The translations under genes were made by a program, and so were the position numbers. Shown in pieces: positions 54,141 to 62,104 of a stretch of DNA of 64,000 bases. The notes beneath the pieces are model-generated. The model saw only the letters and a program-made list of their open reading frames with translations. It had not been told where the DNA came from and made no database searches. Each line of letters begins with the position of its first letter. Within the stretch, counting starts at the first letter, position 1. Origin of the DNA: Desulfosalsimonas propionicica (lineage in GTDB: Bacteria > Desulfobacterota > Desulfobacteria > Desulfobacterales > Desulfosalsimonadaceae); NCBI RefSeq assembly GCF_013761005.1, contig NZ_JACDUS010000007.1:62001-126000 (forward strand), in the 5' to 3' direction.

Positions 54141-55207
54141 TGGGTCCGGCCTTTTGTCAGGGCGACCGCATCTCCGTTTTTCAGCTTTTGACGGCCTGCC
54201 ACAATCACCTGATCATCTGGATTAACGCCTTTGGTAATTTCAATTCCCTGCTTTTCCGTGATTCCGGTTTTGACCCGGCGTTTGACCGCTTTCTGGTCTT
54301 TGACCACAAATACGGCCGGGCCCTCTGAATCGGAGAAGACCGCATCTTTTGGCACCACCACGGCATTGTCGTGCTTTTTGAGGATGATCTGGAGGCGGGC
54401 AAACATGCCGGGAAGCAGATCAATCGCCTTTTCCGGAACGATTTCCACGGTCCGGGTGCGCAGCCGGGCATCCAGGTAGGGATAGACTTTTTGGATGCGC
54501 CCCTGAAAGGTTTTGCCGGAAAACGCGTCCAGACGGATCTCCACGTCCATGTCCGGATGGATCTGTGCGGCGTATCGCTCCGGCACGGCCGCGCGGATCA
54601 CCAGGGAATCGGGATCATAGAGTTCCATGAGCATGGTGCGCGGGGCCACAAATTCGCCTGTTTTGACCTCCAGGCGCGAGACCACACCATCCCACGGGGC
54701 GGATACAGTGTGATCCATTGCTGATTCTTGTGCCTGAACCAGCTGTGACCGGGCACTTTCACAAGAAGCCCGGGCCTGATCCAGCCTTTCTTTGGCAAGT
54801 GCGCTGGTTTCCACCAGCCTGCGCGTCCGGCCCAAATTGGCCTCTTCTTTTTTGACTTCTTCCAGAAGAAAGGCAATCCGGGCCTCAGCGCCCTGCCTCC
54901 GGCCGATCAGCGCAAGCTGGTCACCGGCGCGGACCCGGTCGCCTTCGCGCACGAAAATATTTTCCACCGGTCCTTCGGCAGGCGATGCCAGGTGGGCCAC
55001 GCGGTAGGCCTCTACGGAGCCGGTGAGATCCAGTTTTTGAAAGACTGTGGTCTCAACGGCTGCGGCTGTTTCCACTACCGGGATTTTTTTGGGTTTGGCC
55101 GATTCTTTGCTGTCCGGGCTTCCGGAGAAGATGGAGTAGAGAACATAGGCGCCGGCGGCAGCGGCAAATATGAGCAAAAGCGCAATCAGGACCGATCTGG
55201 TTTTCAT
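54137..55207 (-). CDS. RND adaptor (membrane fusion) subunit
   Basis: A 356-residue periplasmic adaptor: N-terminal anchor (VLIALLLIFAAAAGAYVLY), lipoyl halves around EGPVENIFVREGDRVRAGD and APWDGVVSRLEVKTGEFV, a short hairpin, and a C-terminal permuted domain ending in KLKNGDAVALTKG. It follows the ABC-2 permease after 48 bp and overlaps the RND permease by four bases. Which exporter it serves is clear for RND; a role with the ABC-2 pair is possible. Confidence 0.9.
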   Translation of the reverse strand: MKTRSVLIALLLIFAAAAGAYVLYSIFSGSPDSKESAKPKKIPVVETAAAVETTVFQKLDLTGSVEAYRVAHLASPAEGPVENIFVREGDRVRAGDQLALIGRRQGAEARIAFLLEEVKKEEANLGRTRRLVETSALAKERLDQARASCESARSQLVQAQESAMDHTVSAPWDGVVSRLEVKTGEFVAPRTMLMELYDPDSLVIRAAVPERYAAQIHPDMDVEIRLDAFSGKTFQGRIQKVYPYLDARLRTRTVEIVPEKAIDLLPGMFARLQIILKKHDNAVVVPKDAVFSDSEGPAVFVVKDQKAVKRRVKTGITEKQGIEITKGVNPDDQVIVAGRQKLKNGDAVALTKGRTQ

Positions 55208-55255
55208 GGTTTATCCGCTTTGGGTTTATGCCGGCGTCTGGCTGTGGCCGCCGGT

Positions 55256-55993
55256 TCAGGCAATCCAGTGTTTTTTGATATTGCGAAGGCTCAACATAAA
55301 CAGCCCGATGCAGAAGGCCGCCAGTATGGACAGATCCAGCCAATAGGGCATGATGTGGGCTCCGTGCACGGCCCCGTGGAGCACGTCCGCCCCGTAGGTC
55401 AGGGGCAGGACGTAGGAGACGGGCTTTAAAAAAAATGGCAGATGCGCGATGGGGAAAAACAGGCCGCAGAGAAAAATCATGGGAAACCGGAAAAAGTTGG
55501 AAAAGGTCTGGGCCTCGAATACCTCGCTGACGGCCACGGCAATAAAAAGCCCCAGAAATGTGGATGCCACGGCGATCATGACCACAGCCGGCACAAATGC
55601 GGCCCAGACCACTTCGGACATGTCCATTAAAAAGGCGGCCATGATCACCGGCACAAAAGCGTTTGCCGTGCCAAACAAAATGGCTCCGCCGGTTTTGGCC
55701 AGCATCAGCAGTTCCAGGGAAATCGGGGCCAGCAGCAGCCGTTCAAAGGAGCGCTGCTTTTTTTCAAAGGTTACGGTCACAGCCAGCATGGAGGTGGTGC
55801 CAAACAGGATGGATACGGCCACCACTGCCGGCAGCAGCGTGGGGATGGTGCCAAGACCGCTTCCTGATTTTATGAAAAACATGCCTGTCCAGGCCAGGGG
55901 GAAAATAAGTCCCCAGCTGATATTGGGCGGTTTTAGGTAATAGGTCCGCATGTCTTTTAAAACGATATTGAAAAAAGCAGTCCAGGCTTTCAT
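55256..55993 (-). CDS. ABC-2 type exporter permease
   Basis: A 245-residue six-helix ABC-2 permease: the FEKKQRSFERLLLAPIS coupling segment after helix 2 and MIFLCGLFFPIAHLPFFL in the last third are typical of the NodJ/DrrB/YadH-like group. It overlaps its ATPase gene by four bases. Substrate unknown. It sits in the ArsR-headed operon between a small Cys-rich protein plus ATPase and the RND adaptor. Confidence 0.9.
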   Translation of the reverse strand: MKAWTAFFNIVLKDMRTYYLKPPNISWGLIFPLAWTGMFFIKSGSGLGTIPTLLPAVVAVSILFGTTSMLAVTVTFEKKQRSFERLLLAPISLELLMLAKTGGAILFGTANAFVPVIMAAFLMDMSEVVWAAFVPAVVMIAVASTFLGLFIAVAVSEVFEAQTFSNFFRFPMIFLCGLFFPIAHLPFFLKPVSYVLPLTYGADVLHGAVHGAHIMPYWLDLSILAAFCIGLFMLSLRNIKKHWIA

Positions 55994-56964
55994 TTCATAC
56001 GGTTTCCCTTTTGATTCCCGTTTTCCAGGGCATTGGCCTCAATGCCGGTGATCCGGACAAAAACCTCCTCCAGAGACGGTTTGATTTTTTTTGCCTCTGA
56101 CACTTCAAATCCCTGTTCTTCCAGAAAATGGACAATTGCGCCGGCCTTGACCGGTTTGTCCGCCTCCACCCGGATGAGGCCCTGTTTCGGGGATGAAAAC
56201 GCCAATCCGGCAAAGGCTCCGGAAAGCCGGTCAGTTATGCCGTCATTCGGGTTTTCGCAGGCAATTTCCACCACGTGTTTTGCCTGCAGGGGCTGGAGCA
56301 GGTCAGCCACGCTGCTGATTTCCACGATGCGGCCTGCGACGATAAAGGCAATGCGGTCGCAAAGTCGCTCGGCTTCTTCGATGTAATGAGTGGTCAGAAA
56401 TATGGTGGTGCCGCCCTGGTGCAGGTCGTCTATTAACTGACGCAGATGCCGGGCGCTGGCAACATCAATGCCGGTGGTGGGCTCGTCTAAAAAAAGAATT
56501 TCCGGCTGGTGTATAATGCCTGCGGCAATGGTGAGCTTGCGCTTCATGCCCTTGGAATATCCGGAAAACCGACGGTCTGCCGCGTCTTTAAGGCCGAAGT
56601 CGGCCAGCAGCTCACGTGCCCGACGCTGCCTGTCCGGCTTTGCCATTCCGTATAGTGCGGCACAGAAGCAAAGATTGTCAAAACCCGAAAGCTCGGGATA
56701 CAGATTGCTTTCATCCGGGACCACACCGATCAAATGCTGGGCCTGCCGGTTTTTCTGTGTGCAGTCAATTCCCGCAATCCGGATTGTGCCCGTGTCCGGG
56801 CGGGCCAGGCCGGTTAACATATTGATCGTGGTGGTCTTGCCCGCGCCATTGGGCCCCAAAAAGCCAAATAGTTCGCCCCTGCCCACGGAAAAAGAAACCT
56901 CTGAGAGCGCCGCCACATTTTCAAAACGCTTGGAAAGATTTTCAACAAGAATGGATGGATGCAT
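55990..56964 (-). CDS. ABC exporter ATPase subunit
   Basis: A 324-residue ABC ATPase of the DrrA/CcmA-like class. Walker A GPNGAGKTT, Q-loop region, signature FSGYSKGMKRKL, Walker B ILFLDEPTTGID, H-loop TTHYIEEAE, then an accessory C-terminal domain of about 90 residues. The start at 56964 has CAGGAA upstream. It pairs with the overlapping ABC-2 permease. Confidence 0.93.
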   Translation of the reverse strand: MHPSILVENLSKRFENVAALSEVSFSVGRGELFGFLGPNGAGKTTTINMLTGLARPDTGTIRIAGIDCTQKNRQAQHLIGVVPDESNLYPELSGFDNLCFCAALYGMAKPDRQRRARELLADFGLKDAADRRFSGYSKGMKRKLTIAAGIIHQPEILFLDEPTTGIDVASARHLRQLIDDLHQGGTTIFLTTHYIEEAERLCDRIAFIVAGRIVEISSVADLLQPLQAKHVVEIACENPNDGITDRLSGAFAGLAFSSPKQGLIRVEADKPVKAGAIVHFLEEQGFEVSEAKKIKPSLEEVFVRITGIEANALENGNQKGNRMK

Positions 56965-56991
56965 TTGTTCCTGCTTTGCCGGCTGAAAAAA

Positions 56992-57207
56992 TCAATCGTT
57001 TCTTTGGATTGAGAAAAGCATTTTTTGAAGTTCCATACGAAAATTATTGCGGCATCTGCAATTGTATATGCTTTCTCCGTAGGTCTGTATGGTTTCCCGG
57101 CAATTTTGGCATTGCATGGCTGTATCCAGCAGCCGTCGCATATGCCCGGTACTTTTACACAATTGCACCTGTCCGAGTATGTCATCTATATCTTTTTTAC
57201 AACACAT
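56992..57207 (-). CDS. Small cysteine-rich protein (71 residues)
   Basis: Seven Cys in 71 residues: C2, C3, C17, then C33-x2-C36 and C50-x-C52, which could form a zinc or iron-sulfur site; a basic/amphipathic tail follows. It starts MCCKKDIDDILGQ at an ATG with AGGT upstream, eight bases after the MOT1-like permease stop, and ends 27 bp before the ABC ATPase, so spacing fits a real operon member. I do not recognise the family. A frame from 57249 would overlap the permease gene and has no ribosome site. Confidence 0.6.
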   Translation of the reverse strand: MCCKKDIDDILGQVQLCKSTGHMRRLLDTAMQCQNCRETIQTYGESIYNCRCRNNFRMELQKMLFSIQRND

Positions 57208-57215
57208 GATTTGAC

Positions 57216-58415
57216 CTAAACCGATAGTCTGTCCCACTTCAGTATCCAAGCCACGACCATCCCGGCAATAAAACCGACAGCCAGGTTAGATGCCAGGGTA
57301 ATACCCAGAATCAGGGTGGCCACGAAATAATCCTTACGGCTGGTAAGATCCATAATGGTCAGGCTGAGCTGAGATCCGGCAAACACCAGCAAAACGCCTA
57401 AAATGGCCATGGGCAGCAGGTTCAGCACGCTGATGATGTTTTCGCCCAGCACGAGCGCCAGCACGGCAAAGATCAGGCCGATCATCAGGTTAGAGCCGGC
57501 TGTCCGCGCCCCGAACCGGTAATGCGCGGCCAGTCCGCCAGCACCGTGGCAAAGCGGCATCCCGCCCAGGCAGAAGCTCATGAAATTGGCGAGTGCCATA
57601 CTGATGCAGGCCCTCCGGTTGGTTACCTTTTTGGATCGCTCTCCGAAATACTCCCTGGAAAGATCCGTATATGCAAGCACCGCATTGCCCAGGCTCATGG
57701 GAAGCTGGGGCAGAACCAGGGCAAATAGGGCAAATGTGAAATCAACCTTTCCCGGCAGTCCGAAGGCAAACAACTCCGGCACGTGAAACCCGATTCCGCC
57801 ATTTCCGAAATCCACTCTTGCCCCCAGGGCCAGGCCGGCTGCAAGGCCGCCGGCCACAACGATCAGGCCTGCTGGGAATTTTTTGTTGTCCAGCAAAAGA
57901 AGGGTTATAACTGCGGCGATACCGCCGATGATCAAGCTGATCGGAACCGGACCAATGGTCTGGAAGGCCAGGTATGGCTCCACTGCGTCGTGGATTTCCT
58001 GGAACCGTGATGTTCCGATGATGAACTTGATGCCGCCGGAAATCAGAAGCGCACCCGTGGAAAGCTGAACCCCCCGGATGACCGACTGCGGCGTGGCTTT
58101 TCGGATCAGATCAATTGCCCCGGTCACCCCGACGATCAAAAGAAAAACCCCCATGAGAAGAGACGAGGCAAGAATCTGGTCTGCGCTAAGCGATGTGGCA
58201 ATGGCATAGGCGCCGATGACCTTCATGGGTTGGACCGGCACCGTGATACCGAAATAGATCCCTGAGAGGATGAAAAAAATCCCGATGCTCAAAAACAGGC
58301 CCAGGGGGTCGAGCCCGTTTACAAGCACCATGGCAATGGCAATGGGCAGAAGTGTGCCCAGATCCCCCAGGGACCCTGCAAGCTCCATGCGGTTGAATCT
58401 GAAAGTCTCGGACAT
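57216..58415 (-). CDS. MOT1-type sulfate/molybdate permease
   Basis: A 399-residue permease with about 11-12 helices and the two MOT1 repeats: AGSLGDLGTLLPIAIAMV near the N-terminus and LPQLPMSLGNAVLAYTDLS in the middle, with GGMPLCHGAGGLAAHYRFGART. It is related to SulP but lacks a STAS domain. Plant and bacterial MOT1 proteins move molybdate or sulfate. The second of two adjacent ATGs is chosen because AAAGGA is then six bases away. It is preceded by a TSUP permease 15 bp upstream. Confidence 0.88.
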   Translation of the reverse strand: MSETFRFNRMELAGSLGDLGTLLPIAIAMVLVNGLDPLGLFLSIGIFFILSGIYFGITVPVQPMKVIGAYAIATSLSADQILASSLLMGVFLLIVGVTGAIDLIRKATPQSVIRGVQLSTGALLISGGIKFIIGTSRFQEIHDAVEPYLAFQTIGPVPISLIIGGIAAVITLLLLDNKKFPAGLIVVAGGLAAGLALGARVDFGNGGIGFHVPELFAFGLPGKVDFTFALFALVLPQLPMSLGNAVLAYTDLSREYFGERSKKVTNRRACISMALANFMSFCLGGMPLCHGAGGLAAHYRFGARTAGSNLMIGLIFAVLALVLGENIISVLNLLPMAILGVLLVFAGSQLSLTIMDLTSRKDYFVATLILGITLASNLAVGFIAGMVVAWILKWDRLSV

Positions 58416-58430
58416 CATGCTTCCTTTCGG

Positions 58431-59186
58431 CTATGCAAAGTACTGGTGCAAGAGCCTGGCACACAGGGCAAACAGCACCAGGCTGAACAAAACCCGGATG
58501 GTTTTTCCCTTCAGCCGGGTGCTCATCAGCCTGGCTCCGGCCTGGCCCCCGGCAAAAGAGGCAACTGCCGCAGGCAGGATAAACCACCAATTGATGGCTT
58601 CCATGGACACATAGCCCAAAAAGCCCGTGAGCGAAGAAAAGCACACGATAAACGTCGATGATGCCGCTGCAATTTTGGTGGGGGTTTTGAGTACGTAAAT
58701 TAAAAGCGGCACCACAAAAACGCCCCCGCCGATTCCCAGAAGTCCGCCCAGAAGGCCGATGCACGCGCCGATGACAATACCGCCGGCCATTTTTTTCCAT
58801 GGCGCCAAATAGCTTTCTTCGTCTTGCCCCTGCGGGGAAAACAGCATGCGAAGGCCGGCTGCAGCCAGCACTGCGGCCATGACCAGAAGAAACGGGCCAA
58901 GGGCGATGCGGACATTTAAAAAGGAGCCCACGGGTGCGGCCAGGGCCGAGGATACGATCAAAGGGATGGACAGGGAAAAATCCACCATTTTTTTGCGTGC
59001 GTAGGCATAGGCCGCTGATCCGGCCGCCACCAGGTTTAAAAACAGGGAGGCGGAAGCCGCAGCGCTTTTTGTAAATCCCAAAATCACAAAAAGCGGGGAA
59101 AATATCAGTCCGCCTCCCAGCCCCACCATGGTGAGCAGAAACGAGATGAAAAATATGGCCCCAAACAGGGCAACAGAGATGTTCAT
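58431..59186 (-). CDS. TauE/SafE-family (TSUP) permease in ArsR-headed operon
   Basis: A 251-residue TSUP permease: FISFLLTMVGLGGGLIFSPLFV in the first repeat and GGLLGIGGGVFVVPLLIYVLKTPTKIAAASS in the second. The family exports sulfite, sulfolactate or similar anions. It comes after the ArsR and 50-residue Cys-rich genes (18 bp gap) and before the MOT1-like permease. Together they point to handling of a sulfur or metal oxyanion. Confidence 0.88.
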   Translation of the reverse strand: MNISVALFGAIFFISFLLTMVGLGGGLIFSPLFVILGFTKSAAASASLFLNLVAAGSAAYAYARKKMVDFSLSIPLIVSSALAAPVGSFLNVRIALGPFLLVMAAVLAAAGLRMLFSPQGQDEESYLAPWKKMAGGIVIGACIGLLGGLLGIGGGVFVVPLLIYVLKTPTKIAAASSTFIVCFSSLTGFLGYVSMEAINWWFILPAAVASFAGGQAGARLMSTRLKGKTIRVLFSLVLFALCARLLHQYFA

Positions 59187-59204
59187 GGCAGCAGCGCCTA
59201 AAGC

Positions 59205-59357
59205 TTATTTTTCATTTTTTTCCTGCTTCGGGGAATTGCACGTGCAGGCGTGGTTCTCAACGTCTCCGTGGCAGATGCGAATCTGTTCGTTCGTGCATTT
59301 TTCGGGTGCGTTTTTTAAGAGTTCTGGGTTTTGGCAGCAATTGTTGTCTTGACTCAT
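59205..59357 (-). CDS. Small cysteine-rich protein (50 residues)
   Basis: A 50-residue protein starting MSQDNNCCQNPELL with six Cys (C7, C8, C21, C29, C38-x-C40) and one His next to C29. The ATG overlaps the ArsR stop by four bases and has a near-perfect AAAGGAGG upstream, so translation is well supported despite the short length. It is hydrophilic, has no signal peptide and ends in a Lys/Glu tail. No family recognised. Metal or persulfide binding is a reasonable guess from Cys content and the ArsR context only. Confidence 0.75.
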   Translation of the reverse strand: MSQDNNCCQNPELLKNAPEKCTNEQIRICHGDVENHACTCNSPKQEKNEK

Positions 59358-59698
59358 GACTGACCTCCTTTGTCTGAATTTGAATTTTTTAATGACCCGG
59401 CGATGATAAAGGGTTTGGCCGGGCTTGGGTCCAGCAGATGGTTTGCGGTTTTATGCCATTTGGCCAATGTTTCTTCATTGACCCGGTAGTGGACGAAATA
59501 ACCGCGTTTTTCGCCGATCACGATGTCTGCGTCCCGCAGTATCCGCAAATGCTGGGACACGGCCGCTGGCGAGATGTTCAGTGATTTGGCCATTGCATTG
59601 ACACACAGGGTGCGGGTTTTGAGCAGATCGATCATCCGCACGCGCGTGTCCACAGACAAAACCTTGAATATCCGCGCAGCATTTTCCGCAGTTGGCAT
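59354..59698 (-). CDS. ArsR/SmtB-family repressor
   Basis: A 114-residue winged-helix regulator: IFKVLSVDTRVRMIDLL, a recognition helix in SPAAVSQHLRILRDADIV, and the wing GEKRGYFVHYRV. The position of the classical ELCVCDL metal motif reads TLCVNAM, leaving a single Cys (C32). It therefore lacks the ArsR two-Cys site and the two-Cys switch of SqrR/BigR. GGAGG precedes the ATG. It is the first gene of a nine-gene leftward operon that it probably represses. Confidence 0.9.
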   Translation of the reverse strand: MPTAENAARIFKVLSVDTRVRMIDLLKTRTLCVNAMAKSLNISPAAVSQHLRILRDADIVIGEKRGYFVHYRVNEETLAKWHKTANHLLDPSPAKPFIIAGSLKNSNSDKGGQS

Positions 59699-59832
59699 CC
59701 ATCCTCCATTTGATTAAGCAATTACGCAGATACTATTATGCAGGCGCGTGCCTGTCAATGGGAAAAATTTTATGCATAGTTGAGGCGGTATTGATATATG
59801 GTGAATCCCGGCTATGCGGAATCCATGTTTGC

Positions 59833-61143
59833 CTAAATCAGCTGCGCCTGAAATGCGGCGGCCAGGCCCAGGAAAATCAGAAATCCCATCACGTCGGTCA
59901 CAGTAGTCAGGATGATGCTGGAGCACTGTGCCGGATCAAGTCCCAGCTTTTTCATCAGCACTGGGATTGCAGCACCGGACAGCCCGGCAAGCACCAGGTT
60001 GAAAAACATCCCCAGGCCGATGACCAGGCCCAGGAAAGGGTTGCCGTTCCAGACCCAGGCCACCATTGCCGTGACCAGGCCGATAACCACGCCGCTTGCC
60101 GCACATAGTGCCCCTTCCTTCAGGATCAGCTTTGAAACCTTGTTGCCCGGAATCTCGCGCATGACCAATCCCCGCATCACCACAGCCAGGGACTGGGCGC
60201 CGGCGTTGCCGCCCTGACCGGCCACCACAGGAAGAAAAACCGCCAGGATGGTGAGCCTGGCGATCAGGCCCTCAAACATGGCCACCACGGCGGCCGCCAG
60301 AAAGGCCGTGGCCAGGTTTACGTGCAGCCAGGGCAGACGTTTTTTCAGAGAAAAAAGAATTGGTGAAAAGGGCCGTTCATCGGCTCCGGCGCCAAACATC
60401 CGCTGGAAGTCCTCTGTGGCCTCGTCCTGAATGCCATGGATCAGCTGTTCGGCCTTGATGATGCCCAGCATATGGTTTTCGCTGTCAACAATCGGGGCTG
60501 CAAAATATCTTCTTTTGGACAGCTCGTTGCCCGCCTGTTCCCTGTCAACAAAGGCATGGATCGAAAATACGTTTGTCCGCATCATCGATTCCAGGGGCTG
60601 TTCGGGAGAAGCCAGCATCAGATCCCGCATGTTCATTACGCCAACGAGGCGTTCTTCTTCATCCACGACATAGCCATAAGAAGCGGGCAGCCGTTTTCTG
60701 GCAAGAGAGCGGATCTTTTCGACGGCCTCCCGGGCGGTAACCTCCTTGTGAAAGGAAAGGAAATCCGTGGTCATGAGCCGTCCGACGCTGTCCTCGGGAT
60801 AGGTGAGAAGTTCCTGGATCTGTTTTTTGAGCTTTCCGGGTATATGTTCGAGCAGGCGCTCCCGGGCCTCATTGGGTAGATGCATGAAAATGGTTGCAGC
60901 CAGCTGGGGATCCAGAGACGATGCAATTTCCCGGAATATAGCCGGTTCTGCGTCTTTTAGCAGCGCTGCCGTGTACCCGACCTGCAGATGGCGAACGGCA
61001 CGCACGGCCAGCGGCGCCGGCAGCGCACCCAGAACTTCAACCGCCTCTTCTTCGGTCATTCTCGCCAGGCTGCGCGCAGCGGCAGCCGTATCGTGCTCAA
61101 AGAATTTTTCTACCAGCGGAAGCAAAGAAGATTCCTGTTCCAT
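59833..61143 (-). CDS. mgtE: Magnesium transporter MgtE
   Basis: A 436-residue Mg2+ channel: N-terminal superhelical domain (about 5-130; HLPNEARERLLEHI), two CBS domains (DSVGRLMTTDFLSF, ASYGYVVDEEERLVGV, TNVFSIHAFVDREQ), a plug helix, and five C-terminal membrane helices with PVVAGQGGNAGAQSLAVVMR. The ATG at 61143 follows GAGGAG; a GTG two codons earlier is too close to it. No M-box Mg2+ riboswitch was recognised upstream. Confidence 0.93.
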   Translation of the reverse strand: MEQESSLLPLVEKFFEHDTAAAARSLARMTEEEAVEVLGALPAPLAVRAVRHLQVGYTAALLKDAEPAIFREIASSLDPQLAATIFMHLPNEARERLLEHIPGKLKKQIQELLTYPEDSVGRLMTTDFLSFHKEVTAREAVEKIRSLARKRLPASYGYVVDEEERLVGVMNMRDLMLASPEQPLESMMRTNVFSIHAFVDREQAGNELSKRRYFAAPIVDSENHMLGIIKAEQLIHGIQDEATEDFQRMFGAGADERPFSPILFSLKKRLPWLHVNLATAFLAAAVVAMFEGLIARLTILAVFLPVVAGQGGNAGAQSLAVVMRGLVMREIPGNKVSKLILKEGALCAASGVVIGLVTAMVAWVWNGNPFLGLVIGLGMFFNLVLAGLSGAAIPVLMKKLGLDPAQCSSIILTTVTDVMGFLIFLGLAAAFQAQLI

Positions 61144-61363
61144 GGGCACTCCTCACCTGGTCATTTAACAGGTAACGCGCATTGCGTAGTTGTAAATTCC
61201 TGTAAATATTCCGCATTCAAAAAGGAAATCATTTGATCCCGTTTACTTTGTTTTCAGTCCCCGGCTTTATTTGACAGTTTCGTAAAGAATAAGTTTTTCG
61301 ATGGCGCCATCTTATTTCAATTGTGTGATCGTTACTCTCCTTGTAAACCAAAGGAGGACAAAA

Positions 61364-61408
61364 ATGCAAGGTGATCACAAGCACAGCCGCGTTGGCATCT
61401 GTTCGTGA
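61364..61408 (+). CDS. Possible 14-residue leader-type peptide
   Basis: A 14-codon frame (starts MQGDHKHSRV, ends GICS) with AAAGGAGG six bases upstream of the ATG. It lies in the gap between mgtE and the cobalamin riboswitch promoter. No gene follows closely in frame, so it may be a leader peptide or chance. It is the only protein frame I can point to in 61144-61470. Confidence 0.3.
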   Translation: MQGDHKHSRVGICS

Positions 61409-61473
61409 CGCCGGGCGCGCAGTTCGGAAACGACCGCTTGTGGGCCGGAAAGGGCAAAGGGAAACGATTCCCC

Positions 61474-61502
61474 TTGACAATGCGTTTTTTGTATTATTAT
61501 AA
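61474..61502 (+). promoter_or_regulatory. Sigma-70 promoter of the cobalamin-riboswitch transcript
   Basis: TTGACA (61474-61479), 17 bp, TTATAA (61497-61502). The predicted start near 61509 is about 12 bases before the riboswitch P1 stem. Confidence 0.8.
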
Positions 61503-61520
61503 ACATATACTTAAAATTTG

Positions 61521-61688
61521 ATCTGTCCGGGTGCTTTTAACAAAGCCGAACAGGGAACCCCGTGTGAATCGGGGACGGGCCCGCCGCTGTAAACGGGGAC
61601 GAAAGCTGCACAATGCCACTGGTCAATAAGATCGGGAAGGCGCAGCCGGTAGATTGATCCGTGAGCCAGAAGACCTGCCTGAACAGAT
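61521..61688 (+). ncRNA. Cobalamin (B12) riboswitch
   Basis: P1 is closed by ATCTGT (61521-61526) and ACAGAT (61683-61688). In between are the class hallmarks in order: the CAGGGAA-CCCGTGTGAATCGGG element, CCCGCCGCTGTAAACGGGGACG, the B12-box core GCCACTG (61615-61621), GGGAAGGC, and GTGAGCCAGAAGACCTGCC (61661-61679). It should shut off the downstream operon when adenosylcobalamin is plentiful. Confidence 0.95.
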
Positions 61689-61752
61689 GCAAGGGGTTTG
61701 ACTGTGCTGGCAAGGTTGTGCCCCGGAATCAATCTGCGGATAAAAAAGGGAA

Positions 61753-61786
61753 ATCCCGGATCGTTTAAGCGATCCGGGATTTTTTA
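61753..61786 (+). terminator. Riboswitch expression-platform terminator
   Basis: A perfect 11-bp stem ATCCCGGATCG / CGATCCGGGAT with a 6-nt loop and a T-run at 61781-61785. It is 65 bases after the aptamer. Confidence 0.9.
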
Positions 61787-61952
61787 TTTGGCTGTTGCGC
61801 CCTGAAGAGATTTGTCTTGACAGCAACGGGAACTTTTGACTATGCCTATTTCTTTAAAACAATCGGAAATCAGAAGCATTTCCATAAAGCGTTTTTTAAA
61901 AACAGCATCATTTGTGCAGGCCCGGGGCGTGTACAAATGCAGAAAAGTACAC

Positions 61953-62012
61953 AAAAGCCACGAAGGCTGACACAGGAGAAAAGACCTGTATCTGTCCTCG
62001 TGGCTTTTTTTT
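61953..62012 (+). terminator. Second terminator-type hairpin in the DUF3450 leader
   Basis: AAAGCCACGAAGG (61954-61966) pairs with CCTCGTGGCTTT (61996-62007) with one bulge. An inner ACAGG/CCTGT helix and eight T (62005-62012) complete it. It stands between the riboswitch terminator and the first gene, so transcripts must pass two hairpins. Confidence 0.7.
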
Positions 62013-62104
62013 GTGTCGCAGGAATGCGGCGCATCGCAGATATTGGGCTTTTCACTTTTCCATCATATTTGAAAATATAAAATGACGGGATCAGGAGCTT
62101 GATC

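Noticed and set aside
61144-61340. M-box (Mg2+) riboswitch upstream of mgtE
   Set aside because: No recognisable M-box core in the leader as read by eye.
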